A DNA stretch of 64,000 nt from Durusdinium trenchii (lineage: Eukaryota > Sar > Dinophyceae > Suessiales > Symbiodiniaceae), in the NCBI GenBank assembly GCA_963970005.1, contig CAXAMN010008613.1:1-64000 (forward strand), read 5' to 3'. The notes under the pieces were generated by a model, which was given only the letters and a program-made list of their open reading frames with translations, did no database searches and was not told the origin of the DNA. The position numbers and the translations under genes are program-made. Below, piece by piece: positions 45,668 to 57,775 of this stretch (positions are counted from its first letter, which is position 1; each line of letters starts with the position of its first letter).

Positions 45668-46421
45668 GCAAAATTGTCGGCAGCTCCGCATTGTCAAATT
45701 GCCGGCCGCTGTTGTAGGCATTTCCGATAACGCCTTTCGCGACTGCAAACTACTAAACAGTGTCTCGGCTCCTGGTTGCCGGGAATTTGGATACAAAGCC
45801 TTTGCGGAATGCTGCTCCTTACAATGGGTGTATGCATCGGAAGGGGTTGCAAATAGGTTCAGCAACGAAGCCAAGCTCGGGCATTATCTCTTTCAAGGGT
45901 CTGAGTTTACTTTGAGTGAGCTTCCATCCCCCCGAGGGTCAACACTGCAGGTCGGGACCAGTGAGCTGGCACCAGGCTGTCTTAGCTCTACGGGAATCAC
46001 CACACTTGCTCTCACGAAGTATTTTACAGCTATTGGAGCGCATGCGTGTGATAGTTGCCGACTGCTTAAGAGTGTTGACCTCTGCAACTCCAACGTTGAA
46101 GAAATTCCGGAATTCACCTTTGTGCACTGCACTAGCCTCAGAGAAGTTCTCCTTCCGCCTACTCTCCATACAATTCGAGTTAAAGCCTTCATGAACTGTG
46201 CAGCCCTTGTTGAGCTTGCCATCCCGCCCTCACTAAAATACATTGGAAGTAGGGCTTTCTTGGATTGCACTGCCTTTAAGAGGCTCGCCAAGATGCCAGG
46301 AAGGCACAAATGGCGAGGAGTCTATGCAGAAGAGAATGCTTTTGCCATTTGTCCAGATATGAGGTGGCCACCCTGGCTGCATATGATCCCGGACATGGGA
46401 TACACCCCTGGTCTTGGATGA
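45668..46421 (+). pseudogene. 3' part of LRR gene 2, near-identical to the main copy
   Basis: It reads from ISDNAFRDCKLLNSV to the stop at 46421 in one frame. An in-frame loss of a few residues near 45900 (FQGSEFTL for FQGCINLAEFTL) distinguishes it. Confidence 0.8.
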
Positions 46422-48048
46422 AGACAAGCCTCTCTGACCACAGCTATCGCGGTCTCACTGTCACTCATCAAGAGTCTGGGCGCGCGCCTTAGCTCGAGTC
46501 CAGAGAAGGCCAGAAGCCACAGTAGGCCAAATACCACGAGTAGAGTTAGCTTCGGTTGCAAGCATTTTGGCACTAAAGCATCCGAATAGTGTCGCTCCGT
46601 GACAAGGGAGGGCACAGCTCAATGCCCTAGCAATCGGCTCGGCCAGAGCCGGATGCAGCGCACCCAAACCGATGCTTGCCGGACTGCTGCTTTCTGAAGG
46701 CGGGCATTGTCGCACTTGCCTTGCCGACAGACTTCAACAGGATAGGCTCCACCGCCTGTGCGAGCCGCCAACAGCTCAAACAGTTGATCCGTCCCAAACT
46801 GAGGATCACGGCATAAGAAGCCTTCCTCAAGTGTACCTCTCTACAGGAGGTTTCCACTCCTGCTTTACATGGCGCCATGCGCTTTTGCAGGTAGTACGCA
46901 ATTTCGAGCGATATGCAAACAAAGACAAAGCAAAACATGGCGAAGGACATATGCCCTTGACAAATGTGAGTAACTCGACTAGTCCGAATGGCACCGAGTT
47001 TTGCCGGCCGATGCCAGTGATCTATGGAGAGAAGACTTTCCAGAACCTGCACCAAAGACCAGCAATGCTTTCGCAGCGGGCATGGTGGATAAGCACACCG
47101 CCAGTAAGCTACGGCAAGTGAAATGTGCAAACACTAAGTAGGATCGCCAACCTCTTTTCGCCATTCGCAATACAGTGAGCCAATAGGAACGAGAGCCTTA
47201 GCTCCTCGTTCCCAACAGGCGGGTGGTAGAAAGTGGCAATGGAGGATGCCCAGGGGGAACCTTAGTTCCCTCTGTTGATGTCCGACATTTCCAAGTTTGT
47301 ACAAAGAGGTACAGATACCACGCTAGGATAGGTCCAATGTCTCACCTGTTTCACACGGGCCTTGCACGCAACAGAACAATTTTTGCAATGACGCAGCATT
47401 TCACGAAGTTAGGGGACACCCCGTTTTGGCACCTCTGTGTGCCGAAGGGTGCCGAGATGACCTCCCTTCGGGGGGGGTGTGCCTTTCGCACCCTTACCTG
47501 CAGGCTTTCGTCGTTTGCTATGGCCGCCACTGTCTGAACACTACCAACTACTATGCCTCTTGACTTGTAAGTGCAACCAGTTGAATGGGTTGTGCTACAA
47601 GAAAGGTATTTTCCACGGCATGATCTGCATAGCAACCACTGATCCACTTTGATATGGATATAACCGGCGTTAGAGCATATCAATGCTCGGGACCTGCATC
47701 GTGACCATGTTTTTGCCACACCGTGCAGTGGCCGCTGGTCACTGGTAATTGAGATGTGAAGTCCATTTGAAGACTTCTTGGAGACTTTGCTAGAGCACAA
47801 ACCCTCGCTGCCATGCTATCGTTCGAGAATTCAGGCCCATCGATAGTCAGTAGTCTTCGTTTCACCTGTTTCACCTTAGCACAGAGGAAAGACTACAGGA
47901 TGGTGGAGACTCGGCCTTTGGGCTGTGGTTGGCGGTTGTTTTTTGTTGTTGGGTTGTCTTTGTCGTTTTCTCCACCATCTGACTGTATTTCCCTTCCTTC
48001 AATGATGACCTGGGCACCATGCCCACACGGCGTCCGTACTCGTGGAAG
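46422..48048 (+). other. 3' UTR of the copy at 44607-48048
   Basis: Near-identical inverted match to 4744-6344, including both hairpins. It has only two A at its end. Confidence 0.8.
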
Positions 48049-48884
48049 TTGGTGTTACGGCGGGACTGGTGACAGAAGCTTCGGAGGCTGGTGGCGCTGT
48101 CCTTTCTGGTGGTTAGGACTAGGATGTTTCTGCCTGGATCGCTAGCCATGATTCGATCTGCAGGTACACAGCCCTTGCGGATCTGGCGGGGGATCAGCCC
48201 GAGTTGCTTCCCGAGGGTCTTGATCTTGATGAATCCAGTGAACGAACCTCAGTCCAGTGGGCTTCTTCTCATCGAGACGTATGGATCCGGGTGCAACCCG
48301 TGCGCTGGTCGGGAGCATTACACTCCAGTGATGGACATCTGACACGCCCGATCTTTCCGAGGCGAGGTTGACCTGGCCCAGTGATGGCGCATCCAAGGCC
48401 TGCAAGAAGGCCTTCGGGTGAGCTGAAGTTGACTTGCCAAGGTCTTTGTGGACTGCTTGGAGGGCTGCTCCGACCGGCGAGGAGCTGGGGTAGGGCTTTC
48501 TGTGTACCACTGACCTACTAAACGGCCCCCAGGACTTTGCTTCGGGTCACCAAAGAGAACCGAAGGAACGGTTGTCGAGGAATGGCCGGTACGAACGCAG
48601 ACTTGAGGTATGCCTATGAGGGGTTCATAGACTTCCTGCGCGACCCGTGCGCTGGTCGGAAGCATCACGCTCCACTGATGGACGCCCGACACTCCTGATC
48701 TATCCGAGGCTAAGCTGGCCGTTGGAATTGGTAACAATGCCCAGGCCGCGTGATGGCACACCCAAGGCCAGCCAGGCGCACTGAAGTCGACTTTTCCGAG
48801 GTCTTTACTGCAGGGGCCCATGAACCGGTCTCGGAATTTCTGTTGTGTTTTTGAGGCTAAGTTTGGCTTCGAGGAAAGAAGCAA
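48049..48884 (-). pseudogene. Helicase fragments of the older copy, partly duplicated
   Basis: The minus strand reads ILVLTTRKDSATSLRSF (like ILALTTTREGATNLRNY) and VLFGDPKQSPGG (SF1 motif III) with GLRFVHW between. A direct repeat of about 75 bases (near 48296-48372 and 48643-48722) shows a local duplication. Motif III is here on the same strand as the rest, unlike in the main element. Confidence 0.6.
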
Positions 48885-49149
48885 GTTTATGGGTAGTTTC
48901 GATGTCTAGCATATGTACCCTATAGCGCAGTTTGATGTGTGAGGTGGAACCTTTGAGATAGTAGGTGTTGGGTGAGTTAGGTGTGGAAGTTGTGGGGGGG
49001 TTGTGAGGGATGCGTCAAAAGCGCCATCTTTGCCAAGTCACCCACTTCCTTGTCATCTTTTCAATAGCTGCCCCCCTTACCCCCTAGACTCCTAACACAT
49101 GAACATGTTGCGCAGAGGTAGGAGACACAGTCACAGCTGATCGCCCACT
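48885..49149. other. Nothing recognised
   Basis: Non-coding stretch between helicase fragments; GT-rich on the plus strand near 48950-49010. No known feature. Confidence 0.4.
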
Positions 49150-51205
49150 TCAAATGGCCACCTTGGCCTCTGAGCATAAACCCACTGTCCTGGGCATCCC
49201 AGGCCATGTGCCCACTGTGGGCGTGATGTCAACTTGGAGGCCGTGTTTTTGGACAGTGGGGCTGGTCCAAAGGTCTCGTTGCGTGCTCGCTCCATCTAGG
49301 AAAGACAGTTGCGGGAGGAAAAGTGCCAGAATGACAAATACTTCCCGAAATGGGATCGGCGCCAGAAGGTTCCTGGCCATTTCCGCCTTGTGTGGGGGTC
49401 TTCTGTGGGCCGGAAGGAGGCGAGCTGCCTTCAGCACTTGTTGCGTGCGTTGGTACAGCAAGGCAGCCTTTCCAAAACCTAGATCTTCCCATCTATGGCA
49501 AGGATCTTGCGTGTGCGAGAAAAGGGTGGCAACCTCGTGTATGCCGGTTGTACAACCTGCCGCAACATCAACATGTTTATCATGGGCAACATCAGCTGGT
49601 GAAAGCGACGGCCCATACACTTGGCTTTCTCCGACTGGCGGGCATGTGCAGTGGAAGTGCGGCGGGATGTTGCCCTCCAGGGCCCCTCCCCCGAGGCCTC
49701 CGCAGCGTAAGCAAGAGGCCATTGAGCTCGGCATGCAGATTACTAGCAGATTCTAGCATCAGATGCTGGACTTCTGCCGGCACATGTGGAAGGAAAGGGT
49801 CAAGTGCCTGCAAAGAGGCAATCATACCTTGCACCGCTGAAACATGGCTGTGTCCACTCGGTGGTGCTCCAGGTTTCACGAGAAGGGTTTAGTGCCGGCA
49901 GTTATACTGGAGCCACCATCGTACTAGCTCTGTGTGTTTTATTTCCGGAGTCTCTTGCTCAAGTGGCGAGCTGTTCACCCGCTAGCTTCAGAGCTTTTCG
50001 CAGCACAGGCGCCGGGTGACAGCCTTAGCTGTTGTCCAGAGGATGGGGACAATGATGACCTCGAGTCAGTGGCCACGCCCTCGTCGAGCGACTCAGACAA
50101 AAGAGCATGGCAACTTGCCCAAGCGGTCGCGCGAGATTCGACTGAGAGTGACCACGCTCTCCACCAGAGCCAACCTACGGTCAGTCCGCAGCTCCTGTCT
50201 CCCCCGCTCTTTGTGCCCTGGAGCCAGGTAGCAAGTCTAAGAGGCGTGATCGCTGTGCACAAGGATATTGAAGCTTGCCCACATGAAGAACTGAAAGCAG
50301 CTTTGGACCACCCCTTGAGCCAACTCCGGGGCAGATTCATGCCCTTGGAACACATTGCATCACAAGTGTTTCAAGCCATGTACCAAAGGCAGCAAGCTGA
50401 ATTTTCGTGGACTACCCTCCTGTGGACAATGGCTCAACTAAACGAGTACTGGATAGGATATGACGCCCTGCCGCTACCCCCGGTGTTGCAAATCAGCCTT
50501 TCTTTCTGCCAGCATACATCCAAACGCAGACGACTATGACGTGGGTTGAGTAGTGCAGGTATCCAAAAGAGGCCAACAGTCAACGGTTTCCAACACTGGA
50601 TTGGGTCCTCGATTGGGTTCTCAGGGTAACCTGACCACAGAGGTCCCCCTGGGGCTGTTGGGTTAGCCCTCGACCTCGATGTACCTGGGTCAGAGCTGGT
50701 CTTGCCGCCTGAAACTGGTCTCTTGGTTCAAGGCTGCTACTGGCCCCAACCGCGGGCTGTTGATGTCTTATCAGTGTCCGGTGCTCATTCGCAGGACCTT
50801 ATCATATGGCGATTCCTCTCCTTTGTGGCTGGATTTCTTCCGTGGTTGTGTCGTGAAAGCAAGCAGGAGCGCAAGGACAGAAAAGCAACTGTCGCCTTCT
50901 AGTAGGACCATTCGGTAGGCTTTTCCTACTTGGCAGCCCATATGCACTGCATTGGAGGAGCTGTTTGCCAACTGCTCAAGGTCATTGTGTTGAAGGTGAG
51001 CCGGGCAGAAGACCGCCGCTTGCGACCACGCGGGGAAGGCAATACGATATTCATGCATGCCCTGTAAGCCAACCGGCCTTTTTCAGAGTACTGCTTGGTG
51101 ATCCCAAGCAGAGCCCGGGCGGAGTGGCAGATGGGCAACGAGTTTCTTCTCAAAGCCCCCATAGGGCTGCGAGCCCCACATGCCTGGTACATGCCACATG
51201 AATTC
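49150..51205. pseudogene. Scrambled copy of the glycosyltransferase-like/helicase/P569 region
   Basis: Pieces in order: 49150-49215 plus (ASEHKPTVLGIPGHVP); 49215-49740 minus (CGGLGGGALEGNIPPHFHC); 49880-50540 plus, which reads through PLFVPWSQVASLRGV into MPLEHIASQVFQAMYQRQ and so joins two ORFs that are separate at 15273-15310; 50680-50780 plus (GLLVQGCYWPQP, P569); 50771-51058 minus (HEYRIAFPAWSQAAVFCPAH); 51060-51205 plus (LLGDPKQSPGGVADGQ). Repeated strand switches show rearrangement during or after insertion. Confidence 0.65.
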
Positions 51206-51209
51206 CCTG

Positions 51210-51420
51210 TCCGTAACCTTTTGGCTCAAGAACGTCTCGGCTCAAAACTCACAGTAAAAAGCTGTTGAGTAAGGAGGTTCAAGACTACTTCTTAAAGAGA
51301 AGAAGTTGTCTCCGTGCCGGAACGTGTAGTTAGGTTAGTTAGGTTTTTGCTACTTGGTTCGGCATTTCATTTTTCGTACTTACTCTTGTGGTGTCCTTAG
51401 ACATTGCTTGAGTCTACTAA
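51210..51420 (+). mobile_element. 5' end of another copy of the giant element, with spliced-leader relic
   Basis: It begins at 51210 with TCCGTAACC and TTTTGGCTCAAG (relic to 51230), which differs from the dinoflagellate leader by one substitution and one missing base. It then follows the main leader (AGGTTCAAGACTACTTCTT, AGAGAAGAAGTTGTCTCCG) and has one copy of the palindrome (GGTGTCCTTAGACA). After about 51420 the likeness stops, so it is 3'-truncated or heavily changed. Confidence 0.8.
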
Positions 51421-52800
51421 TTTTATTTGGCATTTCTTGAGCTTTATTCGTGCTACATCTTGGTTTAAGGGCAGGGCGGGTGGGCGCGTCTCTTGTCCGA
51501 TCGGTTTCGCGCCCACCCACCCAACCCTTTCACATATCCGAGTGACCTCTTCATGTCCAGAACAAGTTTTATCTTGTGAGACAGGCTTTTCGGCCAAGCC
51601 CTAAGCCCAAGGAGTGTGGCTCACCCCAAATGCCGAAGTGAAAGCAGCGCGAGTTGCTTCAGCTTGGACTTGTGTGCATGCCACCAAACACTCACAGACG
51701 AAAAGCTAAAGCCAAACTAAGATTTCCCAAACAAAAAACAAAACTATATTAAGTTAAGGCTTCCTGTTTGAAACTAAACAAAGCTAAGAAAAACTAAGGT
51801 AAACTAAGCAGAATCTTTTGGATAGTTTGTTGATAACTTGCTCTACAGCAATGACTTTTAAAAATCAAGAACTGATACAAATCGATGTAAGTGACGTTTG
51901 GTATGTTTTTGGAAGGTCCATTTGCAATTAGAAACCAATTTCAAGACACCAGCATGGTGAGGGCACTGCATTGGTCCATGCATTGTGTTTTCCTTCATTG
52001 GAATCCCACAAATCATCCAAAAAAGGCAAAACAAAACTACGTGACAGGGAGACATGATTGCCCAGTTGAGAATTTACGTGGGCACATCCAAATGTTCAAA
52101 GAAGGCTCCTCAGATTCCAAATCTATGGATCACACCACTTGGCCCACCATTCTTGGAGGCTCGCAGAGCAAAAAAGAAACGGCGCAGCGTCCCTTCGGCT
52201 TCGTGTGGCTGGGGCGTTTCGTCGCCATGGTGGGGGGCTCTCCGATGGTCCATGCCATTTGATGGAATAAACTGCCTTGTGGTGGAGGTTTTGGAGCCGA
52301 AGTGTGGCCTTCATGGACGGGGCTGAACATGCGGCTGAAGGTCCAATCCCAACTAATGACACTGATGTTAAACCCCAAGACTTAGGGTTCCAAGATCAAC
52401 ATAATTCCTATTCGTACCAGAGGTTCTGGAGGGTGCCAGTTTTATCCTCCAAGAAAGAAAAAAAACTGCCTGAAAGCATCAACCTGATTGAATTGAAAGC
52501 AACCTGAAAGTATCCGAACCACCCGGCTGAGAGGAGCTTTGGCTGGAGCTTTCAGTGAAACTGGCTGGGAAGAGATTAGCTGGGAAGATGCTCAGCAGGC
52601 GGGACGCCGAGTGGTAGAACTCGTCGAAAGCGGATTGGTTTGGATGCTTGCGGTTTGGGGCTGCCGAAAGGTGAAAACCAGGACAAGACAATGACATAAA
52701 TAGCTGATGACGTGTTGAAGAGATACTTACTATAGATTCAAAACCAATACAGCAAGACCATCCTGGACCAGAGTTACAATAACTGGGTGAAGCATCAAAC
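51421..52800. other. Intergenic sequence, no gene recognised
   Basis: It includes a short inverted pair GGGTGGGCGCG / CGCGCCCACCC near 51479-51520, which could form a hairpin, and A-rich tracts near 51720-51810. Open frames are short and of random composition. Confidence 0.4.
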
Positions 52801-55800
52801 ATCAGTTTGCATTTGTTGGGTTTTTAACACACATATATATATTTTTAACATGACATGCGCAGAGTCTCAGAAGCGCCATGTGCGTAGAAGGCGTTCACAT
52901 TTTTTCCGCTCGAAGGGCATAGATGATGTCCTTAATTTCCTCCATTCAACCAAGTGTTGTTTGTCCAAGAATCCATGACTTTCCAAGAATGTACTGAGGT
53001 ACCCATCAGACAGACAGAAATGCTCCAGCTGTCGGATGCTCTTTTCTTTATCGGGCAGGCAACATGTGTCTTTGAGATAGCGCCAGCTCTGCCGGCCCTG
53101 TCCAAAATGTTAACAGTTAGTTTTCAGACTTGCCTTCGAATCGATGAAAGGGATTAGGAGATTTGACTGAGCAGGTGAGTTGGCGGATTTTTCCTGCGAT
53201 GTCGTGCGAAGATTCTGGCCTGTAGGGACGTTTCAGAGGTTGCGACAGCTGAGATCTGTGAAAATGAATCATTCGCAGTAGTTTAAAGAGTTCTTATTTT
53301 AGATTTTCGGTGCCGGTTGGCTTATATTCCTCGTGAAGATTCTGACGGGCCACGACTTGGGCACGAAAGAAACTTCCTACACCTGCGTTCCGAAGGGGTG
53401 CTTCATTGAAAACATCCGCCGCAGTAGGTTCCGCCTCAGCCTGCAAAAACGACCATTTGGCGACTTCGGTCGACTTGGCAAAATTTTGCGTCGCATGGGC
53501 TTGCGAACTCCGCCATTCAAGGCACCCCGCCTGTAGAGGGTCCCAGTCCATCAGCTTCGTAGCTTCGTTTCGACTTGAATAGTGGCCTCAGGCGGCTCTC
53601 CGGTTCTCTAAAGCAAAGCCGAAGGCTGAGGCTGAAGCTGTGAAAACCAAAAGGTTGCAAATGAAACATTAAAGATTTCGGACAGATACGGCAAGAGCTG
53701 AACGTAACCCTCACACCGTCCCTGCAGTTGAAGGAATTACTTTTTTTCGTCAGACACCAGATGATGTTTGACACTTAGACTTCCAACGGAGGAGGTCAAC
53801 TTTGTCAAGCAAGTGTACTTGCATCAGTGCCAGAGTTCGACAGAGCTGCAAGATGCACTTCCGCTGTGGTGCGTAGCCAGTCCGCCTCCAATCTTGAGAT
53901 ACAAGGTAAAACTCAAACAATTCCCCACATATCTGCACAGTCCACGGCGATGTTTGTGCAGAGAAGGGGCACTGGACTTCCATCGAACGAGCATGGTTCA
54001 CTTTTTCAAGGCGCATTAGTTCCTGACTCTACAGAGTCTCCTCAAGGGCGGGAGTAACTAGGACTCTGTGGTAGCCAAAAGCCTTGTGATCTAATTAGTG
54101 ACGCACGTATACCAGATTCTCTCGGTCCCTCCCTACTATCTAGGCAAACCACTGCCGGAACAGGCTTAGGATAATCAGCGGGGAAAGAACACCCTGTTGA
54201 GCTTGACTCTAGTCCAACTTTGCGAACTGACTTCGGAGATGTAGAATAAGTGGGGGCTCTGGCACGCTTGAAATACAACTTTCGTCTCCTCCAGCAGGGG
54301 GAGCATCAGCTGTACGCTGTGCTCTCCAAGGTGCATTTCGAAAACCTGTCCTGAGGCCACCTCACGGAGTCTTGTCAGGGTGGTGTTTGTTAATGAACAC
54401 TAGCAATTGAACGCCTGACCTCAAGGTCCAAAAGATATATTTATGTTCAAACATGTTCAAAGCTTTTGTAAGACTTACTTGTTTGTGTCTTTCCAATGCC
54501 AGGATTCTGAGGTAAGCGTGCTGAGCAGATCCTAAACCCTACTCTGACGACAATGTGAGTTCGCATTCATGGTGCATCAAGGCTGACCGTGGACCTTTGT
54601 CGAACTCATAGCGCGGGCGATGACGGGTAGGAAGCAGATGTAAACGCACTTGCACACGGGTTTTGCCATTCAAATTCTTATGCGGAGTATGTGAAGGCAC
54701 AAGGGGCACATCACGACACAACATAGTGCGCCATGTGGGCCTTCATTAGAGGCTTGCAAACGCAAAGATTTGTATAATGCTGTGATCAATACAAATCAAA
54801 TCAGTTAAGAGACTCGTCAGAAGCTCACTGCAACACGAGCCCGTTGAAATCGACGAGGTCCTGCTTTTTTCAATTCTCTTAGAATTCTGAGTGCCTAAAG
54901 CGGGAAATAGTGTGATTAAGAGTTCTTGCCATGGATGTTGGACCACTGGAAAGTGGTCTAGCTAGAGCAAAGTTGTAAAGATCGTTTCTGCATTACTCTA
55001 GGCAAGAGAAGGAATACCTACCTCGCCAACATGCCCAACAGAACGCTCTGGCAAATGCAATTCTTTCAAACAGGACATATGAAAAAGCCACAAAGAGGCC
55101 TAAAAGGGTCTAGAAGGGCTAGCAGAAGCCTTCCCCAAAGATTATCCATGGCATTTAATGTGTCTCTGAGAGTATCTGGAAACTTCAGACACTGGTTTCA
55201 TCGAGGCTATGCCTCCATTTTGCTTTGGTGAAACAATGCGAACCCCAGGTAGGCAGGCGCGGAGCACACGGTGCACGCAAATGCTGGATGAAGCATGGCT
55301 CTTGGAAGCACCACAAATCTGTTTGGTTACATGTTACACCCTTGACCAACTGATGCTCGGAAGAGAATATGTACTCAACAGCAGAATCAGCAAAAACATA
55401 TTGTGAGACAAAGGGGCGACTTGGCTCTGAGACGTCATAGTATTGAATATGGTTTGTTTGCTGCAGTGTGAAGCTGCGAATGGCATTTTGCAAGTGTTGT
55501 TCGGTCACATCGCAGTCCAGACCAGAGAGAGAACAAGCGAGCTGTGTAGCTGGCCAAAGCTGCCCCAAGAGTTTGCTTCAAAGGTCTAAAAGAATTAGAA
55601 GACCTTTTTAAATAATATCGCAGAACTGTGTAACTCAAGTCTAGTTTACCAGAGGAAAGTCTGTAAATTTTGGACGTCTCAAAGTCAATGGGTTTGCCGT
55701 AGAGTTATGAAGATTAGGTTCTTACATGGCAGCCCCCCCCATGATATCAACCATTTAGTGGTCCAGTTTGTTGCACCGCCTGGTTGACATCATCAACCCA

Positions 55801-57370
55801 AGTTCTAGGTGTTCTGCAACGGAGAGGAGATTGAAGTCTCTCATCCGGAAAGTGAAAGATGGAGAAGATTTCCCTGTTTGTCTCCACGCAAAGGTCACCA
55901 TGCAAATTTCACAACCAAATGGAAAGGCCAACCACATTGTAGTACCACCATTGATTCACCTAAAGTGAGCACTTGTAACCTCACACGTCGGTTTCTCTTA
56001 GAATTACAAAAAGTAATGTCCCAGGTTTGGATAGTGGAGTCTAGGTAGTCTAGGTATCAAATTCTGCAAGTATCATATTCTCTCGGTACACCGTCTTGCT
56101 GCTGTGCGTGTTTGTGTGTGGCATATGCGGAATACTTTCAGTTGCAGTGTTGATGAAAGAAACAGGGCTTGAAGTGCAGCTTTTCGTCCCCCACTTCAAA
56201 GTCACGACTTCTCGTCAAAGGGGACCTCAGATGACGTTCGCAAATCAAGGAGCTCACCTGTGAGCTAAGCGCCTGTGGTCTTTCTCCATCTCTCAACCTT
56301 CAACCTTGGACCGTTGCCACCTCCCCAGAGTCACGCGCCCACTGCACTCTAAGCGCTCTACCAGCCCACCGTTGGTCCGTGAAGGCTCCCCCTTGGTCAT
56401 CCCCCATTCGAGGCGGCGTCCGAGCGCTGACACCGTGGGTTCACTTCTGGAGATCTGAAGTCCCAAATGGGGTCACTTTGGTGAGTTGGTGGTTCTTCTT
56501 TGTTCTCTCTGTTTCAGTGTGCCACTGGAGCTATATGTGCACACTGGGAATTCTTCCTTCACAAAGCCGGAGAAAAAGTTTGGTACGGTTATCATGCCTT
56601 CCATGGTCTCTCACTTTGCACATCCTTGTCCGCATGGCTCAGATAAATAACATTAAGGAACTCAAATAAACACATACCAAGCACCCAAAATCAAACAAAC
56701 AGGAAAGCCATCAGTGGCATTCTGTTCTGGCCTTTTCAGATGGCAATCATGCCAACTGCATTGTACCCTTTGCGAGCGGCGTTGAACATGTATGTGTGTA
56801 AGATAGTAATGAGCATGTTTGCCGCAGTGTTTTGGCAGCTTTTCAAAACGCGTCCCTTGCATGGTGCGAACTCTACATGAATGTGAGTTCCGCCGGCAGT
56901 GGCTGTGGCTTCTGTAGCTGTTCCTTTTTGGACAGCTGAGACTGGAAGTAGGTTTTGTGTACTTTGCATTGCCAAAGAGGAGACACATGGGCGCAGCAGA
57001 TCAAAGCCGCCGGTTTCTGCCAGCTCGATGGAATCTGGTGTCACGGTACACCGTGAGATGTCTTTGAAGCAACGTTATGCGAGTCTTGGCATGGATTGAT
57101 CGTTTGATGTTATTGCGCTTGCTGCCATCACTGGCCTGACTGGCCGGACGAGCCCACGGACGAAGGACGATTTTGTTTGACTCAACAGACGAATGAGAAG
57201 TGCAAATTGCCGGTCCTTAGAAGTGGACAGACTTGATTTGAAAGACAGAGTTCACTTCTGTTTCAAGCCTGTCCTAGATAGTGTTCGAATCTTCACTCAG
57301 AGCTGCTTGACCCTTTGACAGAGGGAACGGTGAAACGGCGGGGAGCTTGGATCCTTCCAGTCTTCACGGC
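52801..57370. other. Intergenic sequence, no gene recognised
   Basis: A short TA repeat lies near 52832-52843. The longest frame (55185-55568, minus, 127 codons) has ordinary protein-like composition (LACSLSGLDCDVTEQHLQNAI) but no recognisable domain; it could be an exon of an unknown gene. Confidence 0.35.
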
Positions 57371-57775
57371 TTTTGCGGTCAAAAGTGTTGCATTCATGTT
57401 GTATCATTTTGTGCTTCAGATGGGAGCAAATTTTCCATGACAGAACAGTGACACCTCGAACTCCCACCAGATGTTTCAAGCAACCCTTGCAACCTACTCA
57501 GAGCCATCAACTCTCGAGCAAATTGAGTCCAGCGTTTGAGCAACTCATGTTGTTGCAGATGTTGGCGGGCTTTGTGAATGATTCTGAACACGTGTCTTTC
57601 CTTCGGCTTGTCAAGTACGAAGGTCTTTCACCAGTTGTTGATGTTTTCTTTTGACGTGCTAAAAGTATAAGAGCTTTCACCACCGTAACCTGCACGTGCT
57701 TGCGGCATGGAAGCTATTGGCCAGCTTTGTCAAATCCTCGCGACATGTCCAGTCGAAGGTCAGGTTACAGCTCAT
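57371..57775 (+). other. Possible exons of an armadillo/HEAT-like gene
   Basis: Two stretches look like helical repeat units: LMLLQMLAGFVNDSEHVSF (about 57543-57600) and EAIGQLCQILATCPVEGQV (about 57709-57765). They are in different frames about 100 bases apart, as exons would be. I cannot confirm splice sites, and chance is possible. Confidence 0.22.

Larger units (their letters stand above)
44607..48048 (+). mobile_element. Plus-strand 5'-truncated copy: LRR gene 2 and 3' UTR
   Basis: It starts within LRR gene 2 and ends at the element terminus GTCCGTACTCGTGGAA. From 45668 to 48046 it is almost identical to 4740-7110 in inverted orientation, so it is the youngest copy or close to the main lineage. 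An insert at about 44683-45667 splits it. Confidence 0.8.

Noticed and set aside
45542-47130. Long minus-strand frames over the LRR copy and 3' UTR
   Set aside because: They are antisense shadows of LRR coding sequence and of UTR; the identical frames appear antisense at 5636-7224.
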